In this document: positions 44,824-53,199 of the stretch, in pieces | Numbering within the stretch: position 1 is the stretch's first letter | Layout: every line of letters starts with the position of its first letter | Source: Pectobacterium sp013449375 | GTDB lineage: Bacteria; Pseudomonadota; Gammaproteobacteria; Enterobacterales; Enterobacteriaceae | Assembly (NCBI RefSeq): GCF_048593165.1 | Contig: NZ_CP184271.1 | Strand: one strand, 5' to 3' | DNA length: 64,000 bases | The notes under the pieces: generated by a model | What the model was told of the DNA's origin: nothing | The model's input: only the letters and a program-made list of their open reading frames with translations | Databases searched by the model: none | Position numbers and translations under genes: made by a program

Positions 44824-46383
44824 GTGAAATTACGAACCAGAATTGCACTGCTATGCGGTACGACCTTATTAGGGATGTTAATTTTATCTGCGGTGGCACT
44901 GAATACGCTCTATAACACGATGATGAGCGAACGCATCGGCCAGCTTTCTACCTTAGTTGAATTGGCTCATTCGGCGGCACAAAAGGCGTATGACCTTGAA
45001 AAAAGCGGTCAGTTGTCGCACGAGGAAGCGGAAAAAGAGGCTAAACGCGCGATCGGCAGTTTCCATCAGGGCGATCGCTATTTCTTTGTGCGCGGCTATA
45101 CGAATGATGTGAACTATGTTCACCCTAACCCTAAACGTATTGGCATTATCGATGCTAACGGCGGCAAAGAAGCAGGAGAACGCTACCGCGCTTCGCTTCA
45201 GGGCAAGACGATCGGCACCGTGATTGCAGAAGGGACGCGTCCGGGGCAGCAGAATAAGGTTGAGAAACTTTATGCCGTCATGAAATTTGAGCCTTGGGAC
45301 TGGACGATTGGCTACGGTGATTACATTGACGATATCCAGCAAACATTCTGGCGTAATGCATTGATCCTGTTGTCCTTAGGGTTGATTCTGCTGTTAATCA
45401 TTTCCGCGTTTGCGTGGAACATGTTCCGTACGCTGATGCGCCAGCTCGGCGGTGAGCCGCAGTATGCTGTCGATATCGTACGCGAAATTGCGGAAGGTAA
45501 TTTACGTGTCGCTGTTGAAACAAAGCAGGACGATCAAACCAGTATTCTTTACGCTATCCGCGCGATGCGCGACAACCTGTCTCATTTGGTGAATCAGGTT
45601 CGCAGCAGTACCAACTCGATTGCTACTGCTTCAACGCAAATTGCATCAGGTAACGGCGATTTGTCTGCGCGTACCGAATCACAGGCCAGCGCATTAGAAC
45701 AGACGGCGGCGGCAATGGAACAGCTGACTGCGGCAGTAAAACAGAATGCGGACAATGCACGCTATGCGAATGAACTCGCGGTATCGGCGTCGGATGTGGC
45801 GGTGCGCGGTGGTGACGTTGTCAGCCGGGTTGTCGTGACGATGGATTCCATCAGCCTGTCGTCGCGCAAAATTGTCGATATTATCGGCGTGATCGATAGT
45901 ATCGCTTTCCAGACCAACATTCTGGCCTTGAACGCGGCGGTAGAAGCAGCGCGCGCCGGTGAACAAGGCCGTGGCTTCGCCGTAGTCGCGAGTGAAGTCC
46001 GTACGTTGGCGCAGCGATCTGCATCCGCCGCTCGGGAAATTAAAGGCCTGATTGATGATTCCGTTGCCAAGGTGGGCGAGGGCACGGATTTCGTGAAGCA
46101 GGCTGGCGATACCATGAGTGAAGTCGTTGAAAGCGTACACCGCGTCACGTCCATGATGGGCGAAATCAGTGTGGCGAGTGCAGAGCAGCGCTCTGGGATT
46201 GAGCAGGTCAATCTCGCGATATCGCAGATGGATCAAAGCACTGAGCAGAATGCGGCACTGGTTGAAGAAGCGCTGGCCGCAGCGAGATCGCTGAGTGAGC
46301 AGGCGCAGGAGCTGTCACGCACCGTTGAACAGTTCCGCGTTGATGAATCCGCAGGCCGCTATTTGGCGTTGGGGGCAAGATAG
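44824..46383 (+). CDS. Methyl-accepting chemotaxis protein
   Basis: A 519-residue inner-membrane chemoreceptor. Membrane segment 1 covers about residues 7-29; the periplasmic sensor (about 33-175) resembles a single Cache domain, with GDRYFFVRGY and WDWTIGYGDYIDD; membrane segment 2 is at about 177-200 and is followed by a HAMP domain. The cytoplasmic signalling tip has FQTNILALNAAVEAARAGEQ. The C-terminus lacks the NWETF-type pentapeptide that tethers CheR/CheB, so adaptation may depend on other receptors. The start is GTG 44824 with a weak AGAGAG upstream. The ligand cannot be told. The gene occupies the place next to rmf where E. coli has fabA. Confidence 0.95.
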   Translation: MKLRTRIALLCGTTLLGMLILSAVALNTLYNTMMSERIGQLSTLVELAHSAAQKAYDLEKSGQLSHEEAEKEAKRAIGSFHQGDRYFFVRGYTNDVNYVHPNPKRIGIIDANGGKEAGERYRASLQGKTIGTVIAEGTRPGQQNKVEKLYAVMKFEPWDWTIGYGDYIDDIQQTFWRNALILLSLGLILLLIISAFAWNMFRTLMRQLGGEPQYAVDIVREIAEGNLRVAVETKQDDQTSILYAIRAMRDNLSHLVNQVRSSTNSIATASTQIASGNGDLSARTESQASALEQTAAAMEQLTAAVKQNADNARYANELAVSASDVAVRGGDVVSRVVVTMDSISLSSRKIVDIIGVIDSIAFQTNILALNAAVEAARAGEQGRGFAVVASEVRTLAQRSASAAREIKGLIDDSVAKVGEGTDFVKQAGDTMSEVVESVHRVTSMMGEISVASAEQRSGIEQVNLAISQMDQSTEQNAALVEEALAAARSLSEQAQELSRTVEQFRVDESAGRYLALGAR

Positions 46384-46397
46384 CTGCAACAACAAAC

Positions 46398-46429
46398 GGC
46401 AGGGTTCAAATAATAGAATAAACCCTGCC
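46398..46429 (+). terminator. Candidate terminator after the chemoreceptor
   Basis: GGCAGGGTT pairs with AACCCTGCC around an AT-rich loop. The T-tract is poor. The right arm is also the beginning of the direct repeat at 46421. Confidence 0.55.
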
Positions 46430-46487
46430 AAGGTTTCTCATCCGTTCCATCACCATAAAAGAAAACGCCCCTGACTTACGTCAAGGG
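46421..46487. repeat. 67-bp direct repeat, copy 1
   Basis: It matches 46590-46656 with three mismatches near its left end; the last 40 or so bases are identical. It contains only one arm of the tRNA-Ser terminator and so cannot form that hairpin. Confidence 0.92.
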
Positions 46488-46536
46488 TGGTTGGGATGAG
46501 TATATTGGGGGGATTGACTCGCGGCGTCCTGCCGCT

Positions 46537-46588
46537 CGCCCTACGGGCCGCCGTTGGCGGTCCAAAACGCCAATCCTGTCGTTTTGTC
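46537..46588 (-). repeat. Double-hairpin repeat module, copy 3
   Basis: Read on the minus strand it begins GACAAAACGACAGG, then CGTTTTGGACCGCC, ACGGCGGCCC and GTAGGGCG, the same order of elements as 40182-40233. It sits between the two copies of the 67-bp direct repeat. Confidence 0.6.
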
Positions 46589-46589
46589 G

Positions 46590-46656
46590 AACCCTGTCAA
46601 GTCTTCTCATCCGTTCCATCACCATAAAAGAAAACGCCCCTGACTTACGTCAAGGG
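46590..46656. repeat. 67-bp direct repeat, copy 2
   Basis: This copy continues into the full terminator of the tRNA-Ser gene. The distance between the copies is 169 bases. Confidence 0.92.
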
Positions 46657-46669
46657 CGTTTTCTTTTAT
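46625..46669 (-). terminator. Terminator of the tRNA-Ser gene
   Basis: TAAAAGAAAACGCCC pairs with GGGCGTTTTCTTTTA, a long palindrome with an AT-rich outer part and a GC core, directly after the CCA end on the minus strand. Confidence 0.9.
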
Positions 46670-46670
46670 A

Positions 46671-46760
46671 TGGCGGTGAGGAAGGGATTCGAACCCTTGA
46701 TACGTTTTCACGTATACACACTTTCCAGGCGTGCTCCTTCAGCCTCTCGGACACCTCACC
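46671..46760 (-). tRNA. tRNA-Ser(GGA)
   Basis: A 90-base class II tRNA including an encoded CCA. It opens GGTGAGGTGTCCGAGAGGCT, has anticodon GGA in CTGGAAAG, a long variable arm (TATACGTGAAAACGTATC) and the T-loop GGTTCGAATCC. The acceptor stem GGTGAGG pairs with CCTCACC. It reads UCC and UCU codons. Confidence 0.97.
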
Positions 46761-47038
46761 GGGGTCTCGCCGTCTTACATCTCAGCGGACGGCGCTAATG
46801 TAGGTAAATTGCCGAACAGCGTCAACAAACTTCTGCATTCAATGCGCGCAATTAGCTAAAGTTAACGCAATTTGTTGCTTTGCTCACCGTTTTTGCGCTC
46901 ACCTTCATCCATTCCCCGTCGTGACGAAAAATGCTGATGTTTCATTTGTGTTAATCATGCGTTGTCATTCCGTTTGCTGGCTGCGGAATAGCCCTGAAAA
47001 TGGTATGCTGATTTGCAAACATTGACTCAGGAGAACCT
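46761..47038. other. Intergenic stretch before ycdX
   Basis: About 280 bases that should hold the tRNA-Ser promoter (minus) and the ycdX promoter (plus). TATGCT at 47004-47009 is a possible -10 for ycdX; CAGGAG just before ATG 47039 is a good ribosome binding site. Confidence 0.5.
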
Positions 47039-47768
47039 ATGTATCCCGTCGATTTACATATGCACACCGTTGCCAGCACACACGCCTACAGTACCCTGCA
47101 CGATTACATTGCTGAAGCACAACAGAAGAATATCCGCCTGTTCGCCATTACCGATCATGGCCCAGAATGCACCGCATTACTGGCATTTCATGAATATGCG
47201 CGTTTGGCCGCGTCTGGTGGATGGCGTAGGTATCCTGCGCGGTATCGAAGCGAATATAAAAAACATTGAAGGCGACATCGACTGTACCGGACCCATGTTG
47301 GATCAGGTTGATGTGATTATCGCGGGCTTTCATGAACCGGTTTTTCCACCACAGGATAAAGACACGCATACGACGGCGATGATCGCGACCATGGCACGTG
47401 GCGACGCACATATCATTAGCCACCCCGGTAACCCGAAATTTCCTGTCGATATCCGCGCGATTTCGGAAGCCGCGGCGAAATACAACGTGGCGCTGGAGCT
47501 GAATAATTCCTCTTTCATGCATTCGCGTAAAGGCAGTGAGCCAAACTGTCGGGCGATTGCGGAAGCCGTGCGTGATGCCGGTGGGTTACTTTCTTTAGGT
47601 TCTGATTCCCATATCGCATTTTCTCTGGGAGACTTTACTCACTGTGAACGTATTTTGCAGGAAGTGAATTTCCCGCAGGATCGGATATTGAATGTAAGCC
47701 CTCGGCGCGTATTGGATTTTCTCGAACAGCGGGGAATGCCTGCTATCGCTGAACTTGCTGATTTGTGA
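47039..47768 (+). pseudogene. ycdX: ycdX, PHP-domain phosphatase, frameshifted
   Basis: The gene encodes a zinc phosphatase of the PHP family, about 245 residues in E. coli. ATG 47039 opens a frame that matches YcdX for 43 residues (LHMHTVASTH, AITDHGPE) and then runs into a stop after 76 codons. From 47169 the remainder is read in another frame (APHYWHFMNMRVWP to the C-terminus, ISHPGN and GSDSH included). Compared with E. coli, where four residues separate HGP from APH, only four bases are left between them here, so eight are missing. Metal-binding residues are split between the two fragments, so neither should be active. The start site and ribosome binding site are intact. Confidence 0.85.
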
Positions 47769-47814
47769 CGCAGTCACTTAACATACTGTTACTTAAAAAC
47801 AAATAGGGTTATCA

Positions 47815-48393
47815 ATGAACGAGTTTTCTATTGTGTGCCGCCTATTGGGCACGCTGTTTTATCGCCAACCGCAGGATCCTTTGCTGACGCCGCTGTTCAC
47901 GCTAATTAAAGAGGGGAAATTGGCGCAGCATTGGCCGCTGGAGCAGGATGCCTTGTTGGCCCGTTTGCAAAAGGGATTGGATTTACCCGCAATGGCTGCG
48001 GATTATCAGGCGCTGTTTGATAGTGAGAACGGCTCGGTGTCGCCGCTGCGCTCATCCTATGAAAGTGATACTGATGATGCGGAAATTCGTACCTTTCTAC
48101 AACAGCGCGGTATGCCGTTAAATGACGGTGGTGTGGTTGGGCATTTTGGTAGCTTGTTGCTTGCCGCGTCATGGCTGGAAGATCAGGCACAAGAAGACGA
48201 AACCGCTGCACAGATTACCCTGTTTGATGAATATCTCTTACCGTGGAGCGATCGTTTTCTCGGGAAAGTAGAAAGTCACGCTACCACTGCATTTTATCGT
48301 ACGCTGGCGATCGTTTGCCGTGAGGCACTGGAAGCCATGCGAGATGAACTGGGTGAAAGCGATGAAGAAGATGAGTCGGAAGCAGAAGAATAA
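47815..48393 (+). CDS. ycdY: TorD-family chaperone YcdY
   Basis: A 192-residue all-helical protein of the TorD/DmsD/NarJ redox-enzyme-maturation family, with an acidic C-terminal tail (ESDEEDESEAEE). In E. coli YcdY is reported to act as a chaperone for YcdX, stimulating its zinc-dependent phosphatase, and to influence swarming. Here it follows the broken ycdX by 46 bases and is itself intact; it may have another client or be losing its role. Confidence 0.92.
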   Translation: MNEFSIVCRLLGTLFYRQPQDPLLTPLFTLIKEGKLAQHWPLEQDALLARLQKGLDLPAMAADYQALFDSENGSVSPLRSSYESDTDDAEIRTFLQQRGMPLNDGGVVGHFGSLLLAASWLEDQAQEDETAAQITLFDEYLLPWSDRFLGKVESHATTAFYRTLAIVCREALEAMRDELGESDEEDESEAEE

Positions 48394-48471
48394 TACGCGG
48401 GTATGAAACCCCGTAGTATGAAATCTAGTGCGCCGATAGCAAACATGACGTGTGCTATCGGCGAGTCAGTA

Positions 48472-49038
48472 TTAGTCAGTAAACAGGATAACGATCTGGC
48501 CAGGTTTGATTTCGATGCCTTTCGCCATCTTCTTCGCCATCGATTCCGTTGTGCTCTTATCTGCATTCAACACGTAAGCCGGTTTTTGATCAAAATAGCT
48601 TTTCAGGGATTGATTGAGGTAAGGGCTTAGTGTTTTCATTACTGTCTGCATTTTTTCCGGTTGAACGGTGTAATCGACCAGTTCCATGTCTTTCAGATAA
48701 ATCGCGCCCTGTGTTTTATCAAATACCGGTTGTGCTTTCAGGGTCAGTTTCATATCAGCAGCCTGATTGCCCAACAAAGAGGAAATATCGACTTTCGCGT
48801 TGCCCGTCAGCGTCACTTTCCCCGGTTCTGCCCGACCAATCTGGCTGGACAGTTCTGTTAACACAATATGGGCATCCACTACGCCGGGCACGCCCAGCTG
48901 TTTCTGATAATCATTGTGTTTTTGCAGGTACTCATTCACTTCTTGCTCACTGAGCGTGTATTGCGTGAGTTTATTACAGCCGCTGAGTGTAAAAGCCAGC
49001 AGCACTGCGGCCGCGGCCATCCATCCTGATTTTTTCAT
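48472..49038 (-). CDS. yceB: Lipoprotein YceB
   Basis: A 188-residue lipoprotein (DUF1439) with lipobox LSGC, cysteine at residue 21. The mature part is predicted to be a single tubular lipid-binding-protein-like (TULIP) domain facing the periplasm, as inferred for the family; function is not established. In E. coli it sits between pyrC and grxB; neither is here. Confidence 0.92.
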   Translation of the reverse strand: MKKSGWMAAAAVLLAFTLSGCNKLTQYTLSEQEVNEYLQKHNDYQKQLGVPGVVDAHIVLTELSSQIGRAEPGKVTLTGNAKVDISSLLGNQAADMKLTLKAQPVFDKTQGAIYLKDMELVDYTVQPEKMQTVMKTLSPYLNQSLKSYFDQKPAYVLNADKSTTESMAKKMAKGIEIKPGQIVILFTD

Positions 49039-49200
49039 TATTCTGACCTCTTAATGCTATTGACGCGCACAACCCACTCATCGGTGGCGTGTGTTCATAC
49101 GGGCAATCTATTGGTGTTAGCAACCAACTCGATTACGTATCGGCAGCGTGCGCTTGATGCATAGGTTAAACAATAGGATAGCACTGAAACAGCAGAGAAA

Positions 49201-49223
49201 CGCCGCTTCAAGAAGAAGCGGCG
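49201..49223 (-). terminator. Hairpin after mdtH
   Basis: CGCCGCTTC pairs with GAAGCGGCG around five bases. On the minus strand TTTCTCTG follows, a weak T-tract. The remainder of 49039-49324 has no gene that I can support. Confidence 0.55.
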
Positions 49224-49324
49224 GAGTAAATCGAAGGGTTAGATTGCCAGGCTGCTGAGCAGTGTAACCTGAGTCTGGTTCGCCATGTTATCCCGTAAGT
49301 TTGCGATAAAAAACAACACGTCGA

Positions 49325-50530
49325 CTAATGACCACGCAACATCGCAGGCTCGATGCGGCGTTGATTGAACTGCCAATACAGTGCGGCTAATGTTAGGAAC
49401 CCGATAGTGCCCAGCATGAACCACGGCAGTTCCGGCTGGTTCAACGCATGTCCGGTATCGAACAGCCAACCGCCACCGCTATAACCAATCGCACCACCGA
49501 GCGCCAGCCCAAGCCGACTGAACCCCATATAGCTGCCTCTGGCTCTGGAATCTGCCAGCGAGGCGCTCAAGGTTTCACGCGCGGGTTCGGCGATAATCGA
49601 ACCAACGTAAAACAGGCTGATTAGCAGCAGCAGGGTTTGCAGCTCTGTTGTCATCCCAATGGGGAACATGCTGACGGACATGATAAAAAGCCCCGCCATC
49701 AGACGCTGTTCCAGCCGGAAACGTTTCTCGCTCCAGCGGGCGATAGGGTACAGCAGCGTCAGCGACAGCGTTGCTTCAATGGCGTACATCCATTTCACCG
49801 CAGACGGCGTCCCAGCGAGCTCGTTGACCATAATCGGCAGCATTAACAGCACCTGCACGGCCAGCATGTAGTAGCCCGTTAGAGTTAATACATACATAAG
49901 GAAACGGCGATCGCGAATAACGCGTGTCAACCCTTCCACTATCGGTGTTTTGACCGTTGAGATGCGATAGGCTGGCAGCAACCAGGCATTGAGCGCCGCC
50001 GCGAGAACGAAGATGACGGCACCCGCCCAGCAGACGATCTCAAAATCGTACTGGAGCAGCCAACTGCCGATAAGGGCGCCGATAACAGCACCAGCGCTGT
50101 CCTGCATCATTAACAGCGAGTAAAAACGGCCGCGTTCTTGTGGACGAATCAACTTGATGACCAGTGCGGTACGCGGCGGATCGAAGAGGGTGCCGCCGAG
50201 GCCGGATAGCGCACAAGACAGCCAAAGCAGCCAGGGTTCGTCGGCAATTGCCATGAACACAAAACCGGAGGCGCGTAGCAGCATCCCGGTAATAATCATC
50301 GGTTTGGCACCAAAACGGTCAGCAATGGCCCCGCCGAAAATACCGAGCCCCTGCTGAATAAACTGACGCAACCCCAATGCGATACCGACTAATAATGCCG
50401 CCCAGCCGAGATCGTCGACAAAACGAATGGAAATAAGGGGAAAGACAACAAAGAATCCCAGAACCACCAGCATATTATCGAGTAATAAAAAATATTTACC
50501 CAAGCTCCGAGCTTGCGACATCAGAGGCAT
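49325..50530 (-). CDS. mdtH: Multidrug efflux MFS transporter MdtH
   Basis: A 401-residue inner-membrane protein with 12 predicted membrane helices (DHA1 family). The loop-2 motif GGAIADRFGAKP lies near residues 61-72. E. coli MdtH confers norfloxacin and enoxacin resistance on overexpression. Sequence and length match over the whole protein. It is transcribed away from rimJ. Confidence 0.96.
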   Translation of the reverse strand: MPLMSQARSLGKYFLLLDNMLVVLGFFVVFPLISIRFVDDLGWAALLVGIALGLRQFIQQGLGIFGGAIADRFGAKPMIITGMLLRASGFVFMAIADEPWLLWLSCALSGLGGTLFDPPRTALVIKLIRPQERGRFYSLLMMQDSAGAVIGALIGSWLLQYDFEIVCWAGAVIFVLAAALNAWLLPAYRISTVKTPIVEGLTRVIRDRRFLMYVLTLTGYYMLAVQVLLMLPIMVNELAGTPSAVKWMYAIEATLSLTLLYPIARWSEKRFRLEQRLMAGLFIMSVSMFPIGMTTELQTLLLLISLFYVGSIIAEPARETLSASLADSRARGSYMGFSRLGLALGGAIGYSGGGWLFDTGHALNQPELPWFMLGTIGFLTLAALYWQFNQRRIEPAMLRGH

Positions 50531-50845
50531 GTTTCACCACAACGAAGAAAGGAGGAAAATAACAGACGTGACTATTTTGTACTCTAATTCGACTTTGGTA
50601 TAGCCTATTATTGGATAATATTTTTTTATCGATTTAACGTTATCCGAGTAGCATTTCGGCGAGAAAAAATGGCTTTCCTGATTCAACTGCGCAATAACTC
50701 GGCGACGAGGATTTTACGTCGCTGAATTTATGTGGTTATAGTAAGGATTATCGGAAATGCCGATATTTTCTGCTTATGTGGAATAGTGATTTTTTCAGCG
50801 GCGATTAATTTTACTTATCGATAACATGGCGAGGCAGGGGGAAAA
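50531..50845. other. Divergent region between mdtH and rimJ
   Basis: About 315 AT-rich bases holding the promoters of both genes. I see no gene or confident motif; a short segment near 50680-50730 is GC-richer, with two copies of GGCGA. Confidence 0.45.
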
Positions 50846-51430
50846 ATGTTTGGCTACCGTTCAACGCCAGCAAGAGTGCAATTGACAACCGACAGGCTGG
50901 TGGTGCGTCTGGCCCATGAACGTGATGCATGGCGTCTGGCTGAATACTATTCTGAAAACCGTGATTTCCTTAAGCCGTGGGAACCCGTGAGAGACGCCAG
51001 CCATTGCTATCCGTCAGGCTGGCAGGCGCGGCTGAGCGTAATTAACGATATGCATAAGCAGGGCAGCGCCTATTACTTCCTCTTGTTGGATCCGAATGAA
51101 AACGAAGTCTACGGCGTGGCTAATTTCAGCAACGTGCTACGGGGATCGTTTCATGCCTGCTATCTGGGCTATTCGCTCGGCCAAAAATGGCAGGGGCAGG
51201 GGCTGATGTACGAAGCGCTGCAACCGGCAATACGTTATATGCAGCGTCAGCAGCATATGCACCGCATCATGGCTAACTATATGCCGCATAACCAGCGTAG
51301 TGGGAATTTGCTGGCACGTTTGGGGTTTGAACGTGAGGGTTATGCGAAAGATTATTTGCTGATTGACGGCAAATGGCAGGACCATGTATTAACCGCGCTG
51401 ACCAACGCCGAGTGGAAGTCTCCACGTTAA
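50846..51430 (+). CDS. rimJ: Ribosomal protein S5-alanine N-acetyltransferase RimJ
   Basis: A 194-residue GNAT-fold enzyme that acetylates the N-terminal alanine of ribosomal protein S5; also a ribosome assembly factor in E. coli. The acetyl-CoA binding segment GQKWQGQGLMYEAL lies near residues 112-125. Length is identical to E. coli RimJ. It precedes yceH by six bases and is likely co-transcribed with yceH and mviM. Confidence 0.97.
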   Translation: MFGYRSTPARVQLTTDRLVVRLAHERDAWRLAEYYSENRDFLKPWEPVRDASHCYPSGWQARLSVINDMHKQGSAYYFLLLDPNENEVYGVANFSNVLRGSFHACYLGYSLGQKWQGQGLMYEALQPAIRYMQRQQHMHRIMANYMPHNQRSGNLLARLGFEREGYAKDYLLIDGKWQDHVLTALTNAEWKSPR

Positions 51431-51436
51431 GGAAAA

Positions 51437-52078
51437 ATGATGAAATACCAATTGGATGCTCGTGAAGCTCGCGTGATTGGCTGCATGCTGGAAAAGCAGA
51501 TCACCACGCCGGATCAATATCCGATGTCGTTAAACGGCATCACCACGGCCTGTAATCAGAAAACCAACCGCGAACCTGTGATGGAACTGAGTGAAAGCGA
51601 GGTGCAGCAAACGCTGGATTTACTCGTGAAGAAGCATTTCCTGCGCACGCTCAGCGGTTTTGGTAATCGTGTCGTGAAGTATGAACATCGTTTTTGCAAT
51701 TCTGAGTTTGGCGACATGAAACTGTCGCCAGCGGAAGTGGCGCTGGTGACAACGCTGCTATTGCGAGGCCCTCAGACGCCAGGTGAACTGCGTACGCGCG
51801 CGGCCCGACTGTATGAATTTTCAGATGTCAGCGAGGCTGAATCCACGCTTGAAAAACTACAGCAGCGTGACGATGGGCCGTTTGTCGTCCGTCTGGCGCG
51901 AGAAGCGGGTAAGCGGGAAAGCCGCTATCGACACCTTTTCAGCGGTGAGAGCAGTGATGCGGCGGTGCCTGAAGCGGAAAGCATAAACGATGATGCGCAT
52001 CCGCTGACCGAACGGGTTGAAGCGTTAGAAAAAGAGGTCGCTGAACTCAAACGTCAGCTTGCCGCGCTGTTAGCGTAA
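51437..52078 (+). CDS. yceH: DUF480 protein YceH
   Basis: A 213-residue protein of the UPF0502/DUF480 family, with two winged-helix-like domains and a C-terminal coiled-coil segment (ERVEALEKEVAELKRQLAA). Function unknown; a DNA-binding role is suggested only by fold prediction in the family. It lies between rimJ and mviM as in E. coli. Confidence 0.93.
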   Translation: MMKYQLDAREARVIGCMLEKQITTPDQYPMSLNGITTACNQKTNREPVMELSESEVQQTLDLLVKKHFLRTLSGFGNRVVKYEHRFCNSEFGDMKLSPAEVALVTTLLLRGPQTPGELRTRAARLYEFSDVSEAESTLEKLQQRDDGPFVVRLAREAGKRESRYRHLFSGESSDAAVPEAESINDDAHPLTERVEALEKEVAELKRQLAALLA

Positions 52079-52106
52079 TCAATCGGTATCAGGGAGAAAG
52101 TCGGTT

Positions 52107-53072
52107 ATGAAGCCTCAGATTACGTCTGCGGAATGCGTTTCAGAGCAGAACATCACTACCCAACGCCCTCGTATCGGCGTTGTCGGGCTGGGTTCTATCG
52201 CGCAGAAAGCGTATTTGCCGATTCTTAGCCAAGCCGAACGCTGGGAATTGGTTGGCGCCTTTTCTCCTGACCAGCAAAAGACGCAACGGATTTGTCAGCA
52301 CTATCGAATGACGCGTTTCTCTGTGTTGGACGCGCTGGCTGCACAATGCGATGCCGTTTTCGTGCACAGCAGCACCGCCAGCCATTTTTCTGTTGTGAGC
52401 CAACTGCTGAAGGCTGGCGTCGATGTTTATGTGGATAAACCGCTAGCAGAGACGCTGGAGCAGGCGGAAGCGCTGGTCGAATTGGCGGAGCAACGACAAA
52501 AAATTCTGATGGTCGGCTTTAATCGTCGATTTGCGCCGTGCTATCAGCAGTTAAAACAGCGCTTGGATCAGCCCGCATCCCTGCGCATGGATAAACACCG
52601 GATTAATGGCGTTGGGCCACAGGATGTGCGTTTTACTCTGCTGGATGACTACCTGCACGTGGTGGACACGGCGCTCTGGCTGGCGGGCGGCGAGGCTCAA
52701 CTGATTGATGGCGTCTTGCATGCGAATGCGGACGGCCAACTGCTGTATGCCGAGCACCATTTCCAGAGTGGCGGTTGTCAGGTGACGACCAGCATGCATC
52801 GTCAGGCTGGCAGCCAGCGGGAATGGGTTCAGGCCGTTACCCATGGCGGGCTCTACCAGGTGGATGAGATGCGTGAATGGCGTGAAGACCGCGACGGTGT
52901 GACGCTCCGCCCAGCCGTGCCATCTTGGCAAACCACGCTGGAACAACGCGGATTTGTCGGTGCGGTGCAGCATTTTATGGCGGCGATTGAACAACGGAAA
53001 CCAGCAGAAACATCCGGTAACCAGGCGTTGCTGTCCCAACGCATGATTGAAAAACTGCTGGGAAAATGCTGA
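52107..53072 (+). CDS. mviM: Gfo/Idh/MocA family oxidoreductase MviM (YceM)
   Basis: A 321-residue NAD(P)-binding oxidoreductase. The Rossmann motif GVVGLGSIAQKA lies near residues 24-35, and DKPLAET near residue 110 is the typical family motif. Substrate and physiological role are unknown. The N-terminus is about 20 residues longer than in E. coli; GGGAGAAAG precedes ATG 52107. It precedes murJ as in E. coli. Confidence 0.94.
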   Translation: MKPQITSAECVSEQNITTQRPRIGVVGLGSIAQKAYLPILSQAERWELVGAFSPDQQKTQRICQHYRMTRFSVLDALAAQCDAVFVHSSTASHFSVVSQLLKAGVDVYVDKPLAETLEQAEALVELAEQRQKILMVGFNRRFAPCYQQLKQRLDQPASLRMDKHRINGVGPQDVRFTLLDDYLHVVDTALWLAGGEAQLIDGVLHANADGQLLYAEHHFQSGGCQVTTSMHRQAGSQREWVQAVTHGGLYQVDEMREWREDRDGVTLRPAVPSWQTTLEQRGFVGAVQHFMAAIEQRKPAETSGNQALLSQRMIEKLLGKC

Positions 53073-53199
53073 AAAGTTCAGCGGTTATGACAATGCGCGG
53101 TAGCTATTGCTCGCGCAATGCGTAGACTAGTCGCACCTCGCAATCAGGATGACCTCAACGGGTTAACAATCGGTCCTGAACCGTTCAGAACATAATCGG

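Noticed and set aside
46421..46656. CRISPR or prophage attachment site at the direct repeat
   Set aside because: Only two copies, no regular spacers, no cas genes, and the repeat does not include tRNA sequence or an adjacent integrase.
49239..49285. A 15-codon minus-strand ORF after mdtH (MANQTQVTLLSSLAI)
   Set aside because: A GGGA precedes it but the peptide is very short and has no recognisable match; it may be chance.
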